A DNA stretch of 18,153 nt from an uncultured bacterium (GCA_905214895.1 CAJMNP010000005.1:1-18153), one strand, 5' to 3'; counted from the stretch's first letter, positions 1 to 9,678 are shown. The notes: a model not told the origin generated them from the letters alone. A program made the numbers and translations.

Positions 1-1140
1 CGCGACATGTGCGCCACGCCTTCTAACTGGCGCTCGGCCGTCAGCGTGCCGGAGTACCTGCGTGCTCACGGCATCGTCGCTATCGAGGGCGTCGACACCC
101 GCGCTCTTGTGCGCCACCTGCGCGACAACGGCTCCAAGATGGGCATTATCTCGACCGAGATCTTCGACATCGACGAGCTTGCCGAGCGTCTGGCCGCAGC
201 GCCGACGCTGGTGGGCGAGAATCTGGTCAAGATCGTGAGCTGCTCTGGGCCCCATGCTTTTTCCGCGGGCGACCTGCCCGCTACGCATGACTTTGCGCTT
301 GCCCCTGCCGCTCCTGCCCGCCACAACGTGGTCGCCTACGACTGCGGCGTGAAGCGCGGCATTCTGGAGGGCCTCGTCCGCGCCGGCTGCGACCTTACTG
401 TCGTGCCGTGGGATACGCCCGCGAGTGAGGTGCTCGACATGAATCCCGACGGCGTCTTTTTGTCCAACGGCCCCGGCGACCCCGATGCCGTGGTGGAGAC
501 CTACGAGCAGGTGCAGCAGCTGATCGGCAAGGTGCCGGTCTTTGGTATTTGTCTCGGTCACCAGATGATCAGCCTGGCCTGCGGCGCCCAGATGGAAAAG
601 CTTAAGTTCGGTCACCGCGGTGGCAACCAGCCGGTCATGAACCTGGTAAGTCGTCGCGTGGAGATCACCGCACAAAACCATGGCTTTGGCCTGCTGTTCC
701 CCAGCTTGGGCAAGCTTGTCCCCGAGCTTTCCGGCGGAGAGACCGAGCATGCGGCCGATGGAGATCTGCGCGTCTGGGTGCGCCGCGGAATCGCGCCGGT
801 CGTGATGAACGAGCGCTTCGGCCGCATTCGCCTAACACATGTGAACCTCAACGACGGCACCGCCGAGGGCATCCAGCTGCTCGACGCCCCGTGCTTCTCG
901 GTCCAGTACCACCCCGAGGCCTCGCCTGGCCCCACCGATGCCCACTATCTCTTTACCGCCTTTACGCGACTCATGGACGGCGAGGAGAACTACCTGGACA
1001 TCGACACCGCGAAGGACCGCCTGGCTGGCTGGAATTTTGCCGACGATGGTTCCGCCGTTCTACCGAACGGCGGACCGGCCGACGCTGCGGCTGCATCTGG
1101 CACATCATCTTGCCGTTCTGCTTCGGACGCGCGGGCATAA
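1..1140 (+). CDS. carA: Carbamoyl-phosphate synthase small subunit (glutaminase), 5'-truncated by window edge
   Basis: CarA hydrolyses glutamine and passes ammonia to CarB for carbamoyl phosphate, used for pyrimidines and arginine in the cytoplasm. The frame is open from base 1 (Arg-Asp precede the Met at 7), so the true start lies upstream; by comparison with E. coli CarA about 80 residues are missing. Counting from the Met at 7, the N-terminal small-subunit domain ends near residue 100 and a class I glutamine amidotransferase domain follows. Its nucleophile is Cys182 in GICLGHQ, and His302 and Glu304 lie in QYHPEASPGP. SNGPGDP and AQNHGF are also present. Two oddities: between NHGF and the THVNLNDGT segment there are 49 residues against 13 in E. 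coli, and the C-terminus runs about 50 residues past the last conserved helix into an Ala/Ser-rich tail. The stop is 98 bp before carB. The family call is certain; the insert and tail are probably clade features. Confidence 0.97.
   Translation, partial: RDMCATPSNWRSAVSVPEYLRAHGIVAIEGVDTRALVRHLRDNGSKMGIISTEIFDIDELAERLAAAPTLVGENLVKIVSCSGPHAFSAGDLPATHDFALAPAAPARHNVVAYDCGVKRGILEGLVRAGCDLTVVPWDTPASEVLDMNPDGVFLSNGPGDPDAVVETYEQVQQLIGKVPVFGICLGHQMISLACGAQMEKLKFGHRGGNQPVMNLVSRRVEITAQNHGFGLLFPSLGKLVPELSGGETEHAADGDLRVWVRRGIAPVVMNERFGRIRLTHVNLNDGTAEGIQLLDAPCFSVQYHPEASPGPTDAHYLFTAFTRLMDGEENYLDIDTAKDRLAGWNFADDGSAVLPNGGPADAAAASGTSSCRSASDARA
1051..1074 (+). repeat. Hairpin in the carA C-terminal tail
   Basis: TCCGCCGTT at 1051-1059 and AACGGCGGA at 1066-1074 form a perfect 9-bp stem with a 6-nt loop. 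It lies inside the non-conserved tail of carA, about 65 nt before the stop. No T-run follows, so it is not a standard terminator; it could affect carA-carB mRNA processing, or be chance in GC-rich DNA. Confidence 0.4.
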
Positions 1141-1224
1141 GCCCAGCGCGCCCTCGCATCACGGCAACCTGATGCACCAGCTGCACCCTCGCTGACTTTT
1201 CCAAAACATTGAGTCAGCCTCTCT

Positions 1225-1230
1225 AGGAGG
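1225..1230 (+). promoter_or_regulatory. Ribosome binding site of carB
   Basis: A perfect AGGAGG lies 8 nt before the ATG at 1239. It fixes the carB start and shows that carB has its own strong translation signal rather than being coupled to carA. Confidence 0.85.
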
Positions 1231-1238
1231 TTTTAAAC

Positions 1239-4537
<3,299 letters not shown>

Positions 4538-4553
<16 letters not shown>

Positions 4554-4678
4554 TTGACCTGGCCGGCCGGGGCGGCAGCCGGACACTTTCTCTCGGAAAC
4601 TGGGCTTCGCGAAGTTTTCCGAGAGAAAGGACCGCCTCCCGCCCCGGCCTGCGGTGACTTGGCTGCACCGTGTGCTGC
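4538..4678. repeat. Nested inverted repeats at the carB 3' end
   Basis: Three concentric perfect arm pairs are visible. The outer pair is GCAGCACACGGTG (4538-4550, inside carB) with CACCGTGTGCTGC (4666-4678), 13 bp. The middle pair is GGCCGGGGCGG (4565-4575) with CCGCCCCGGCC (4639-4649), 11 bp. The inner pair is the 44-bp palindromic element at 4586-4629. The whole 141-bp segment could fold into one long interrupted stem that includes the end of the carB message. It could protect or end the carB transcript; this is inference. Confidence 0.65.
4586..4629 (-). repeat. 44-bp palindromic element, copy 1
   Basis: A 14-bp perfect stem starts CTTTCTCTCGGAAA and ends with its complement, around a 16-nt centre that contains the palindrome CTTCGCGAAG. 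A second copy lies at 9822-9865 in the opposite orientation. When aligned, 40 of 44 bases match, and the four differences are two base pairs changed on both sides, so the stem is kept. No open reading frame runs through it. It resembles a REP-like intergenic element, but I do not recognise a named family. Confidence 0.75.
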
Positions 4679-4723
4679 CGAAGGGGCTTTGCGCGATGAC
4701 TAGGGCTGAAAAAGAAAGTGAGT

Positions 4724-4764
4724 GTGGGCGCCGTCGTTCGTTTGAACGACGGCGCCCACGTTTT
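4724..4764. terminator. Bidirectional rho-independent terminator between carB and the GntR gene
   Basis: A perfect 16-bp stem (left arm 4724-4739, right arm 4744-4759) surrounds a GTTT loop. On the + strand GTTTT follows; on the - strand a pyrimidine-rich ACTCACTTTCTTTTTC follows. The genes on either side converge here and the GntR stop is at 4769, so the hairpin suits termination from both directions. Confidence 0.85.
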
Positions 4765-4768
4765 GGAT

Positions 4769-5551
4769 TTATTGGGCTGTGGCGGTGAAGGTTGTTTTGT
4801 CGGCGGCGATGTGCACGTGCAGCTTTGCCTGACCGTCGCAGCTGATGAGCACGCCTACCTCGAACGGGGTTCCCGTCTTGTCGTAGGTCGAACGCACGAT
4901 GCGCATCGCCGCCTTACCGGTGTTCTGTCCCAAAAGGCGCGCCTCATGCTTGTCGAGGTTGACCGCCTCGTAGACGGCATCGACGCTTGCGGGCAGGATG
5001 CCGGTCTTTTCCGCGATGTAGGCGTAGAGCGAGCCATCCACGTCTTTGCGTGTGAGCTCGGGGCAAAGTGACACGGGGATATAGACGTAGTTGAGCTCCA
5101 TGGGTTTGTCGTTGGCGAGACGCAGGCGGCGAATCTCCCAGACGGGTGTCCCCTCGGGCACTTTGAGCCCAGAGGCGATGCCGCGGACGGCCGGTATGCT
5201 TGAAAAGGCGAGAATCTGCGAGCTCGGAACCCGTCCCGCTTCGCGCATCCGCGCGCTGAAATTCAGGGCCAGGTCGATGCCGGGTGCTGAGGTTTGGGGT
5301 TTGATGAACGTGCCCTGCCCACGTTTGCGCACCACGCGCCCCTCGATGACGAGATCTTGGAAGCAACGGCGCACGGTCGCGCGCGATAACTCTAGCCGCT
5401 CACAGATTTCGAGCTCGCGTGGCAGCGGCGTCTTGGTGTCGAACGCCTGGCTGGCGATAAGCAGGGCGATTCGATGTTTAAGTTGGACATAGAGCGGCGT
5501 ATCACCGCTGCGGTCGAAGGGTTCGGAGGCGAGAAACGAGATCATATCCAT
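4769..5551 (-). CDS. GntR-family (HutC/UTRA type) transcriptional regulator
   Basis: A sugar-responsive repressor or activator of 260 residues. Residues 20-85 form the GntR winged helix (PLYVQLKHRIALLI, PLPRELEICERLELSRATVRR, GQGTFIKP). Residues about 105-250 fit the UTRA effector-binding domain (WEIRRLRL, YVYIPVSLCPEL, and the late SCDGQAKLHVHI strand). An upstream in-frame ATG at 5584 exists, but the ATG at 5551 has GGAGG 6 nt before it, so it is preferred. The gene is divergent from the mannose-family PTS operon with 309 bp between starts, so it probably controls that operon and perhaps itself. UTRA regulators usually bind phosphorylated sugars or amino sugars; the effector here cannot be read from the sequence. 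Confidence 0.93.
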   Translation of the reverse strand: MDMISFLASEPFDRSGDTPLYVQLKHRIALLIASQAFDTKTPLPRELEICERLELSRATVRRCFQDLVIEGRVVRKRGQGTFIKPQTSAPGIDLALNFSARMREAGRVPSSQILAFSSIPAVRGIASGLKVPEGTPVWEIRRLRLANDKPMELNYVYIPVSLCPELTRKDVDGSLYAYIAEKTGILPASVDAVYEAVNLDKHEARLLGQNTGKAAMRIVRSTYDKTGTPFEVGVLISCDGQAKLHVHIAADKTTFTATAQ

Positions 5552-5727
5552 GGGGTACCTCCATGTCGTGGGCGTACGTGACATGGTCTGACACTGCGGA
5601 GCAAACCGGAGATGCCAGGCCCGATTCTTGCTGGTATGTATGGTGCATAAGGAACATAAAACATTTATCAGGCAATCTACCTGCTATTTTAAAAATAATT
5701 AGAAGAAAAAAATAATTTAGGCACAAA

Positions 5728-5774
5728 AATAGTTGCTACCGTTAACCGATGAATAGTTGCCGTTCGCAACTATT
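5728..5774. promoter_or_regulatory. Candidate GntR operator with three AATAGTTGC half-sites
   Basis: AATAGTTGC occurs at 5728-5736 and 5752-5760 on the + strand and in inverted form (GCAACTATT) at 5766-5774. The last two make a perfect 9-bp inverted repeat with a 5-nt spacer. The first copy and the inverted copy also share extra A residues on the outer side. Location between the divergent regulator and operon, and perfect dyad symmetry, fit an operator for the adjacent UTRA regulator. Confidence 0.7.
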
Positions 5775-5778
5775 TTCT

Positions 5779-5790
5779 TGTACCGAACAT
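5779..5790 (+). promoter_or_regulatory. 12-bp motif TGTACCGAACAT, copy upstream of the PTS operon
   Basis: The exact 12-mer TGTACCGAACAT ends 70 bp before the IIA start at 5861. The same 12 bases occur at 10103-10114, 75 bp before the GH31 start. In both places the motif would overlap a possible -35 region. This suggests a shared regulator or promoter type; function is inferred only. Confidence 0.45.
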
Positions 5791-5860
5791 GCCCCGGCGC
5801 AACAATAATCTCAGCAAAAAGCAAAGCCGTGCGACACACGGCAGGTCGAGAGGAGACCGC

Positions 5861-6295
5861 ATGCGGTATCTGGTAATGGTCAGTCACGGAACGCTCGCTC
5901 CCGGACTGCACAGTGTCCTCAAGATGCTCGGCAATGACGCCCCGAACATCTTGTCGACGAGTCTCGTGGACGGCATGGGCGCTGACGAGTATGTCGAGAA
6001 CGTCAAGGCGATGCTCGCTCCTGTTACCGCCGATGACGAGGTTGTCCTGCTTGGTGACATCCTGGGCGGATCGCCGCTCACCAATGCCATGAACACGCTG
6101 GCCGAGAAGGGCTTGCTCGCCCACACCATTGCCTTCGGCGGTATGAATCTGCCCATGGCTATGACCGCCATGATGGGGCTTGCCACCATGGACCTGGATT
6201 CCCTCAAGCAGATGATGCTGCAGGAGGGCAAGAACGGTATGTCCGAGCTCGTTGTCCCGACCGATGACGCCGACGACGAGGACGACGACATCTAG
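5861..6295 (+). CDS. PTS mannose/fructose/sorbose-family IIA component
   Basis: IIA accepts phosphate from HPr and passes it to IIB. The protein is 144 residues. The phosphoacceptor is His9 in MVSHGTLAPGL, matching the VSHG site of mannose-family IIA proteins; the DILGGSP segment near residues 67-73 is the conserved second loop. The start is the ATG at 5861, with AGGAG at 5851-5855, and it begins right at the first beta strand. An in-frame ATG at 5789 would add 24 basic residues and lacks a ribosome binding site. The C-terminus is very acidic (TDDADDEDDDI), a trait shared with the IIC subunit. It is the first gene of a four-gene operon; IIB follows after 83 bp. Confidence 0.95.
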   Translation: MRYLVMVSHGTLAPGLHSVLKMLGNDAPNILSTSLVDGMGADEYVENVKAMLAPVTADDEVVLLGDILGGSPLTNAMNTLAEKGLLAHTIAFGGMNLPMAMTAMMGLATMDLDSLKQMMLQEGKNGMSELVVPTDDADDEDDDI

Positions 6296-6378
6296 GCCGC
6301 ACCAAGGTTTCATCTAGCTGCAAACGTTAGGAAGAAGAGGCCGCGACCGCAGGCCTCATGAAGGAAAGGGGAGAACGT

Positions 6379-6867
6379 ATGATTTCGTTCATCCGTATTG
6401 ACGACCGTATGATCCATGGACAGACCGTTACCCGTTGGGCCCTCGAGTATCCCTGCGACGGTCTTATCGCCGTCAACGACGCCGCGGCGTCCAACCCCGT
6501 GCTCAAGGAGGCCTACAAGAGTGCCTCGGGCAAGAAGACGTTCGTGTGGACCAAGGAGCACTTCAAGGAGGTCTCCGAGAAGGTTCTCAAGTCCAACACC
6601 AAGTACTTCCTGATCACCAAGAACCCGCTCGACATGAAGGAACTTCTCGTCGATTTTGGCTTTAAGCCCGGCATGGACCGCATCATCGTCGGTCCCTGCA
6701 ACGATCGTCCCGGCACCACCAAGCTCGGCAACAACCAGTCGATCACGCAGGAAGAGGCCCAGGCGCTCGAGGATCTCACCAACGCCGGCTACACGGTCGA
6801 GTTCGCCCTTATCAAGGAGAAATCCATTGGTGAGTGGCCAAAGTTCCGCGGTCAGTTTGGCTTCTAG
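6379..6867 (+). CDS. PTS mannose/fructose/sorbose-family IIB component
   Basis: IIB takes phosphate from IIA and transfers it to the sugar during transport. The protein is 162 residues, normal for the family. The active-site histidine is His13 in RIDDRMIHGQT, the family signature. The start is the ATG at 6379, preceded by AAGGGGAG; an in-frame ATG at 6358 would add seven charged residues and spoil the usual N-terminus. It lies between IIA and IIC as a separate protein, unlike E. coli ManX where IIA and IIB are fused. Sugar specificity cannot be read from the sequence. Confidence 0.95.
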   Translation: MISFIRIDDRMIHGQTVTRWALEYPCDGLIAVNDAAASNPVLKEAYKSASGKKTFVWTKEHFKEVSEKVLKSNTKYFLITKNPLDMKELLVDFGFKPGMDRIIVGPCNDRPGTTKLGNNQSITQEEAQALEDLTNAGYTVEFALIKEKSIGEWPKFRGQFGF

Positions 6868-6939
6868 TTAGGCGCCAGCCGCATTTTGGTACCTACAGCC
6901 CTGGGGGAAAGGGGCTGAGGAATAAAGAAAGGGGAAAGC

Positions 6940-7784
6940 ATGGCAATCAATGCATTCCAAGCCGCGCTGTTCGGCCTGTTCGCCTGCCTGGCATGGGTGG
7001 CACGACGATCGGCAACTACACTCTGGGTCGTCCTCTGGTCGCCGGCCTCATCGTCGGCATCATCATGGGCGATATGCAGACGGGCATCCTCGTCGGCGCT
7101 GCCATCCAGGTTGTCTACATCGCTCTCGTGACCCCCGGCGGAACCGTCTCCGCCGACGTCCGCGCCGTGTCCTATATCGGCATCCCGCTGGCGATCCTCG
7201 CCATCAAGAACTCGGGCATCGATCCCGCCTCCGCTGAGGCTGCCGGCATGGCCGCATCCCTCGGTGCCGCCGTCGGCACGCTCGGCACTGTGCTCTTCTA
7301 TGGCACCGCCACCATTAACCTGGTATGGCAGGGCATGGGCTGGAAGTGGCTCGAGAAGGGCGACCTCCACAAGCTCTACCTGGTCAACAACGTTCTGCCT
7401 TGGATCGGTCACATCGTCTGCTCGTTCCTCCCGACGTTCATCATCACCATGGGCGGCACCGCCATGGTCGACCTCATGAAGACCTACATGCCCATGGACG
7501 GCATCGCGATGAAGACGCTGTTCACCGTCGGCTCGCTGCTGCCTACCGTCGGTATCGCCATCCTGCTCAAGCAGGTCATCTCCAAGCCGACGGACTTCCT
7601 CACGTTCTTCTTCGGCTTCACCCTGTCCGCTGTCATGGGATGCAACCTGATTGCCGCCGCCGGCATCGGCTGCTTCTTCGCCCTGATCAACTATGAGATC
7701 GCTTCGCTCAAGATCGACCTCGCAAACGCTCCCAAGGCAGCTATCGCCTCGGGCTCCGATGATGAGGAAGAGGAGGACATCTAA
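6940..7784 (+). pseudogene. PTS mannose-family IIC component with an apparent frameshift near the N-terminus
   Basis: IIC is one of two membrane subunits forming the sugar channel. The expected start is the ATG at 6940, preceded by AAGAAAGGGGAAAG. It gives MAINAFQAALFGLFACLA, a good family N-terminus, then runs out of frame. From about 6985 the family sequence continues in another frame: PGMGGTTIGNYTLGRPLVAGL, VTPGGTVSADVRAVSYIG and several membrane helices to the TAA at 7782. The break sits at a repeated CCTGGCA context, as expected after a short deletion between direct repeats. Translation could still begin at the in-frame ATG at 6993, losing the first helix. The C-terminus is acidic (GSDDEEEEDI) and the stop overlaps the IID start (TAATG). 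Either a real inactivating mutation, a phase-variable site, or a sequencing or assembly error. If the frame is restored it is an ordinary IIC of about 265-270 residues plus the acidic tail. Confidence 0.82.
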
Positions 7785-8611
7785 TGGCAGAGAAGAAGAA
7801 ACTCTCTAAGAAAACGCTTGCCAAGTCGTTCCGCAACTGGTCCTATGGCAACCTGACTTGCTTCTCGCAGGAGCACATGCAGACCTTCGGTTACCTGTGC
7901 GCCATGCTTCCGATCGTCGAGGAGCTCTACGACACGCCCGAGGAGCAGAAGCAGGCCCTCCAGACCTACTCCGCGTTCTTCAACACCGAGCCGCAGATCG
8001 GCACCATGATTGTCGGCGTCACCGCCGGCCTCGAGGAGGCTCGCGCAAACGGCGAGGCCATCGACGACGACGCCATCAACGGCATCCGCGCCGGCCTCAT
8101 GGGCCCGCTCGCCGGCCTTGGCGACTCGCTGATCGTCGGTACCCTGATCCCGATCCTGCTCGGTATCGCCCTCGGTCTCTCGACCGGCGGCTCTCCGCTC
8201 GGTGCCATCTTCTATATTGTCGTGTGGAACCTGCTCATGTTCCTTGGCATGCGCTTTGCCTACAACCAGGGCTATGAGCTCGGCGGCAAGGCGGTCGAGG
8301 CCCTCGTCGGCCCCAAGGCCAAGGCTCTGCGTGATTCCATCGTGATGGTCGGTACCATGGTCATCGGTGCAGTCGGTGCTACCTGGGTCTCCATCACCTG
8401 CAGCCCCAATCTGGTGCTGCCCGGCGGCGGTAAGTTCCAGGACACGCTCGACGGAATCTATCCGCACCTGCTGCCCATGGTCTTCATCATCTTCTGCTGG
8501 TACATGATGACCAAGAAGAAGGTCAACCCCATCGTTATGATGCTGATCCTCGTTGTGATCGCATTCGTGGGCGTTCTCATTGGCTTCTTCGACCCGGCAC
8601 TGAGCTACTAG
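7784..8611 (+). CDS. PTS mannose/fructose/sorbose-family IID component
   Basis: IID pairs with IIC to form the membrane part of the transporter. The protein is 275 residues, normal for the family. The N-terminal half has the family pattern (KSFRNWSYGNLTCFSQEHMQ, then YLCAMLPIVEELY) and the glycine-rich segment GPLAGLGDSLIVGTLIPIL. The C-terminal part has hydrophobic helices near residues 188-208, 228-243 and 247-270. The ATG shares one base with the IIC stop, so translation is probably coupled; this makes the IIC frameshift less polar than it might be, because the IIC 3' frame is still open up to here. A terminator follows 22 bp after the stop, ending the operon. Confidence 0.95.
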   Translation: MAEKKKLSKKTLAKSFRNWSYGNLTCFSQEHMQTFGYLCAMLPIVEELYDTPEEQKQALQTYSAFFNTEPQIGTMIVGVTAGLEEARANGEAIDDDAINGIRAGLMGPLAGLGDSLIVGTLIPILLGIALGLSTGGSPLGAIFYIVVWNLLMFLGMRFAYNQGYELGGKAVEALVGPKAKALRDSIVMVGTMVIGAVGATWVSITCSPNLVLPGGGKFQDTLDGIYPHLLPMVFIIFCWYMMTKKKVNPIVMMLILVVIAFVGVLIGFFDPALSY

Positions 8612-8633
8612 TCATCATCCCCTGGCCCCCTGT

Positions 8634-8667
8634 AAGGCCGTGCGGCCTCAACCGCACGGCCTTCTGA
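8634..8667 (+). terminator. Rho-independent terminator of the PTS operon
   Basis: AAGGCCGTGCGG (8634-8645) and CCGCACGGCCTT (8652-8663) form a perfect 12-bp stem with a 6-nt loop, followed by CTGATTTT. It lies 22 bp after the IID stop. Confidence 0.85.
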
Positions 8668-8680
8668 TTTTGCGCCGCCC

Positions 8681-8743
8681 TTCAAGGGCAATATGGCCAG
8701 CGACCTCCATCGCCTACACGACACCCGCTATATTGCTCTTGAA
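8681..8743. repeat. Long inverted repeat upstream of the two-helix membrane protein gene
   Basis: TTCAAGGGCAATATGGC (8681-8697) can pair with GCTATATTGCTCTTGAA (8727-8743) over 17 positions; 15 are Watson-Crick and two are G-U in the + strand RNA. The 29-nt spacer is GC-rich. The right arm carries TATATT (8729-8734), which resembles a -10 box. It lies after the operon terminator and 63 bp before the next start codon. It could be an operator or an RNA stem in a leader. Confidence 0.5.
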
Positions 8744-8806
8744 AGATGACGTATTCGACAAACGATGCACTTGCGCATGATGCACACTTTGCACGAGGAG
8801 GACCAT

Positions 8807-9133
8807 ATGCACGAGAAACATGGACACGACCTTTCGCGCGACGACTTGATTCGCGAGGCAAAGATGCAGACCGATGCTATTCAGCGGCTCAATGTTTGGC
8901 TGCGCCTGGGCTATTCGCTCGTGGCGATTGGCTTTTTGATGGGGATGTGGGGTATGCAGGGCGGCCCCGGCTGGGGTGTCCCCGTGGGCATCGTGTGCCT
9001 GGTGGTGGGCACTCCGCTTTCGATCGTGCTTAAGGTCGGCACGACCAACGCCAAAAAGAATGTCGAGCGCATGCTCGAGGCCGCTGGTGTCGACGTTGAG
9101 GAGCTTATGCGACGCAAGAAGGACGAGCAATAG
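8807..9133 (+). CDS. Small two-helix membrane protein, function unknown
   Basis: A 108-residue protein I cannot assign to a characterised function. It has a charged, His-rich N-terminus (MHEKHGHD) and a short helix DLIREAKMQTDAIQRL. Two hydrophobic helices follow (about residues 30-50 and 56-77), joined by a Gly-rich MQGGPGWG turn. The C-terminal cytoplasmic helix is charged (NAKKNVERMLEAAGVDVEEL, ending in KKDEQ). The start at 8807 has AGGAGG 5 nt upstream; an in-frame ATG at 8765 lacks one. It lies between the PTS operon terminator and a MarR gene in the same direction. Possibly a small envelope protein under MarR control, but nothing in the sequence proves it. Confidence 0.85.
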   Translation: MHEKHGHDLSRDDLIREAKMQTDAIQRLNVWLRLGYSLVAIGFLMGMWGMQGGPGWGVPVGIVCLVVGTPLSIVLKVGTTNAKKNVERMLEAAGVDVEELMRRKKDEQ

Positions 9134-9201
9134 ACTTCCGCGTTGGGGTATCATAAATAATTGTTGCGAATGTTAACTAATGTACGGCAAATGACGGTTT
9201 T

Positions 9202-9678
9202 ATGGCCCTTCTAGAGTTGCAAAGGACAATATCCCCAGTGGATTACGATGACGTCGCTCGAAAACTGATTGTGTACTCACGTTCCCTTGCCAAGGGATCC
9301 TTGAATGCTGCCGGCGGCGCCAGTGTGGGCGAGGCACCGGTTTTACAGTATCTATCGGGTATTGACGGTGATGTCATTCCCTCCGAGATTGCCAAGAAGC
9401 TGAAATTCTCCCGTGCGCGCATGTCGCATATCTTGGATTCACTCGAGAGTAAGGGTTACGTTCAGCGCAGGACTGATCCAAACGATCGTCGGCGTGTGCT
9501 GGTGAGCATTACCGAGGAAGGCCGTGATTTCGCGGCGAAAAAAAATGCCGAGAGTGTGGCATCGCTCTCGAAACAACTCTCAGCGCTCGGCGAGCACGAT
9601 GCCCAGGAGCTCGTGCGCATCCTGAATAAAGCTTACAGCCTTACCTATGATGCCGACGACTACCTGGACAATCTATAA
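9202..9678 (+). CDS. MarR-family transcriptional regulator
   Basis: A winged-helix DNA-binding protein of 158 residues. The recognition part is IPSEIAKKLKFSRARMSHILDSLESKGYV followed by the wing motif RTDPNDRRRVLVSITEEG (about residues 59-110), which is diagnostic of MarR. The flanking helices, including the C-terminal one (ELVRILNKAYSL), form the dimer interface. There is no cysteine, so a thiol redox switch of the OhrR type is unlikely. The ATG at 9202 has no clear ribosome binding site; a GTG at 9238, with AAAGGAC 11 nt before it, would give 146 residues and is a fair alternative. Codons and flanks are more AT-rich than the neighbours. Likely targets are itself or the adjacent GH31 gene; inferred from position only. 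Confidence 0.92.
   Translation: MALLELQRTISPVDYDDVARKLIVYSRSLAKGSLNAAGGASVGEAPVLQYLSGIDGDVIPSEIAKKLKFSRARMSHILDSLESKGYVQRRTDPNDRRRVLVSITEEGRDFAAKKNAESVASLSKQLSALGEHDAQELVRILNKAYSLTYDADDYLDNL

Larger units (their letters stand above)
5552..5860. promoter_or_regulatory. Divergent control region between the GntR gene and the PTS operon
   Basis: A 309-bp gene-free stretch. It contains a strongly AT-rich tract at about 5680-5720 (including the palindrome ATTTTAAAAT), unusual for this GC-rich window and suitable for a promoter-near UP element. It also holds a three-half-site operator candidate (5728-5774), the shared 12-mer (5779-5790), and a 6-bp hairpin GCCGTG/CACGGC (5826-5842) just before the IIA ribosome binding site. 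A weak promoter match is TTGTAC (5778-5783), a 17-nt gap, then AACAAT (5801-5806). I found no convincing coding sequence in it. Confidence 0.6.

Noticed and set aside
4718..5071. Plus-strand open frame overlapping the terminator and the GntR gene
   Set aside because: It starts inside a strong terminator hairpin and is antisense to a well-supported regulator.
5789..5860. Upstream in-frame ATG extending the IIA protein
   Set aside because: It has no ribosome binding site and adds basic residues before a perfect family N-terminus; the ATG at 5861 has AGGAG at a good distance.
6834..6992. GTG at 6834 as an alternative start giving an unbroken IIC reading frame
   Set aside because: It begins inside IIB without a ribosome binding site and translates the intergenic region into a sequence with no likeness to IIC; the proper N-terminus lies in the other frame from 6940.
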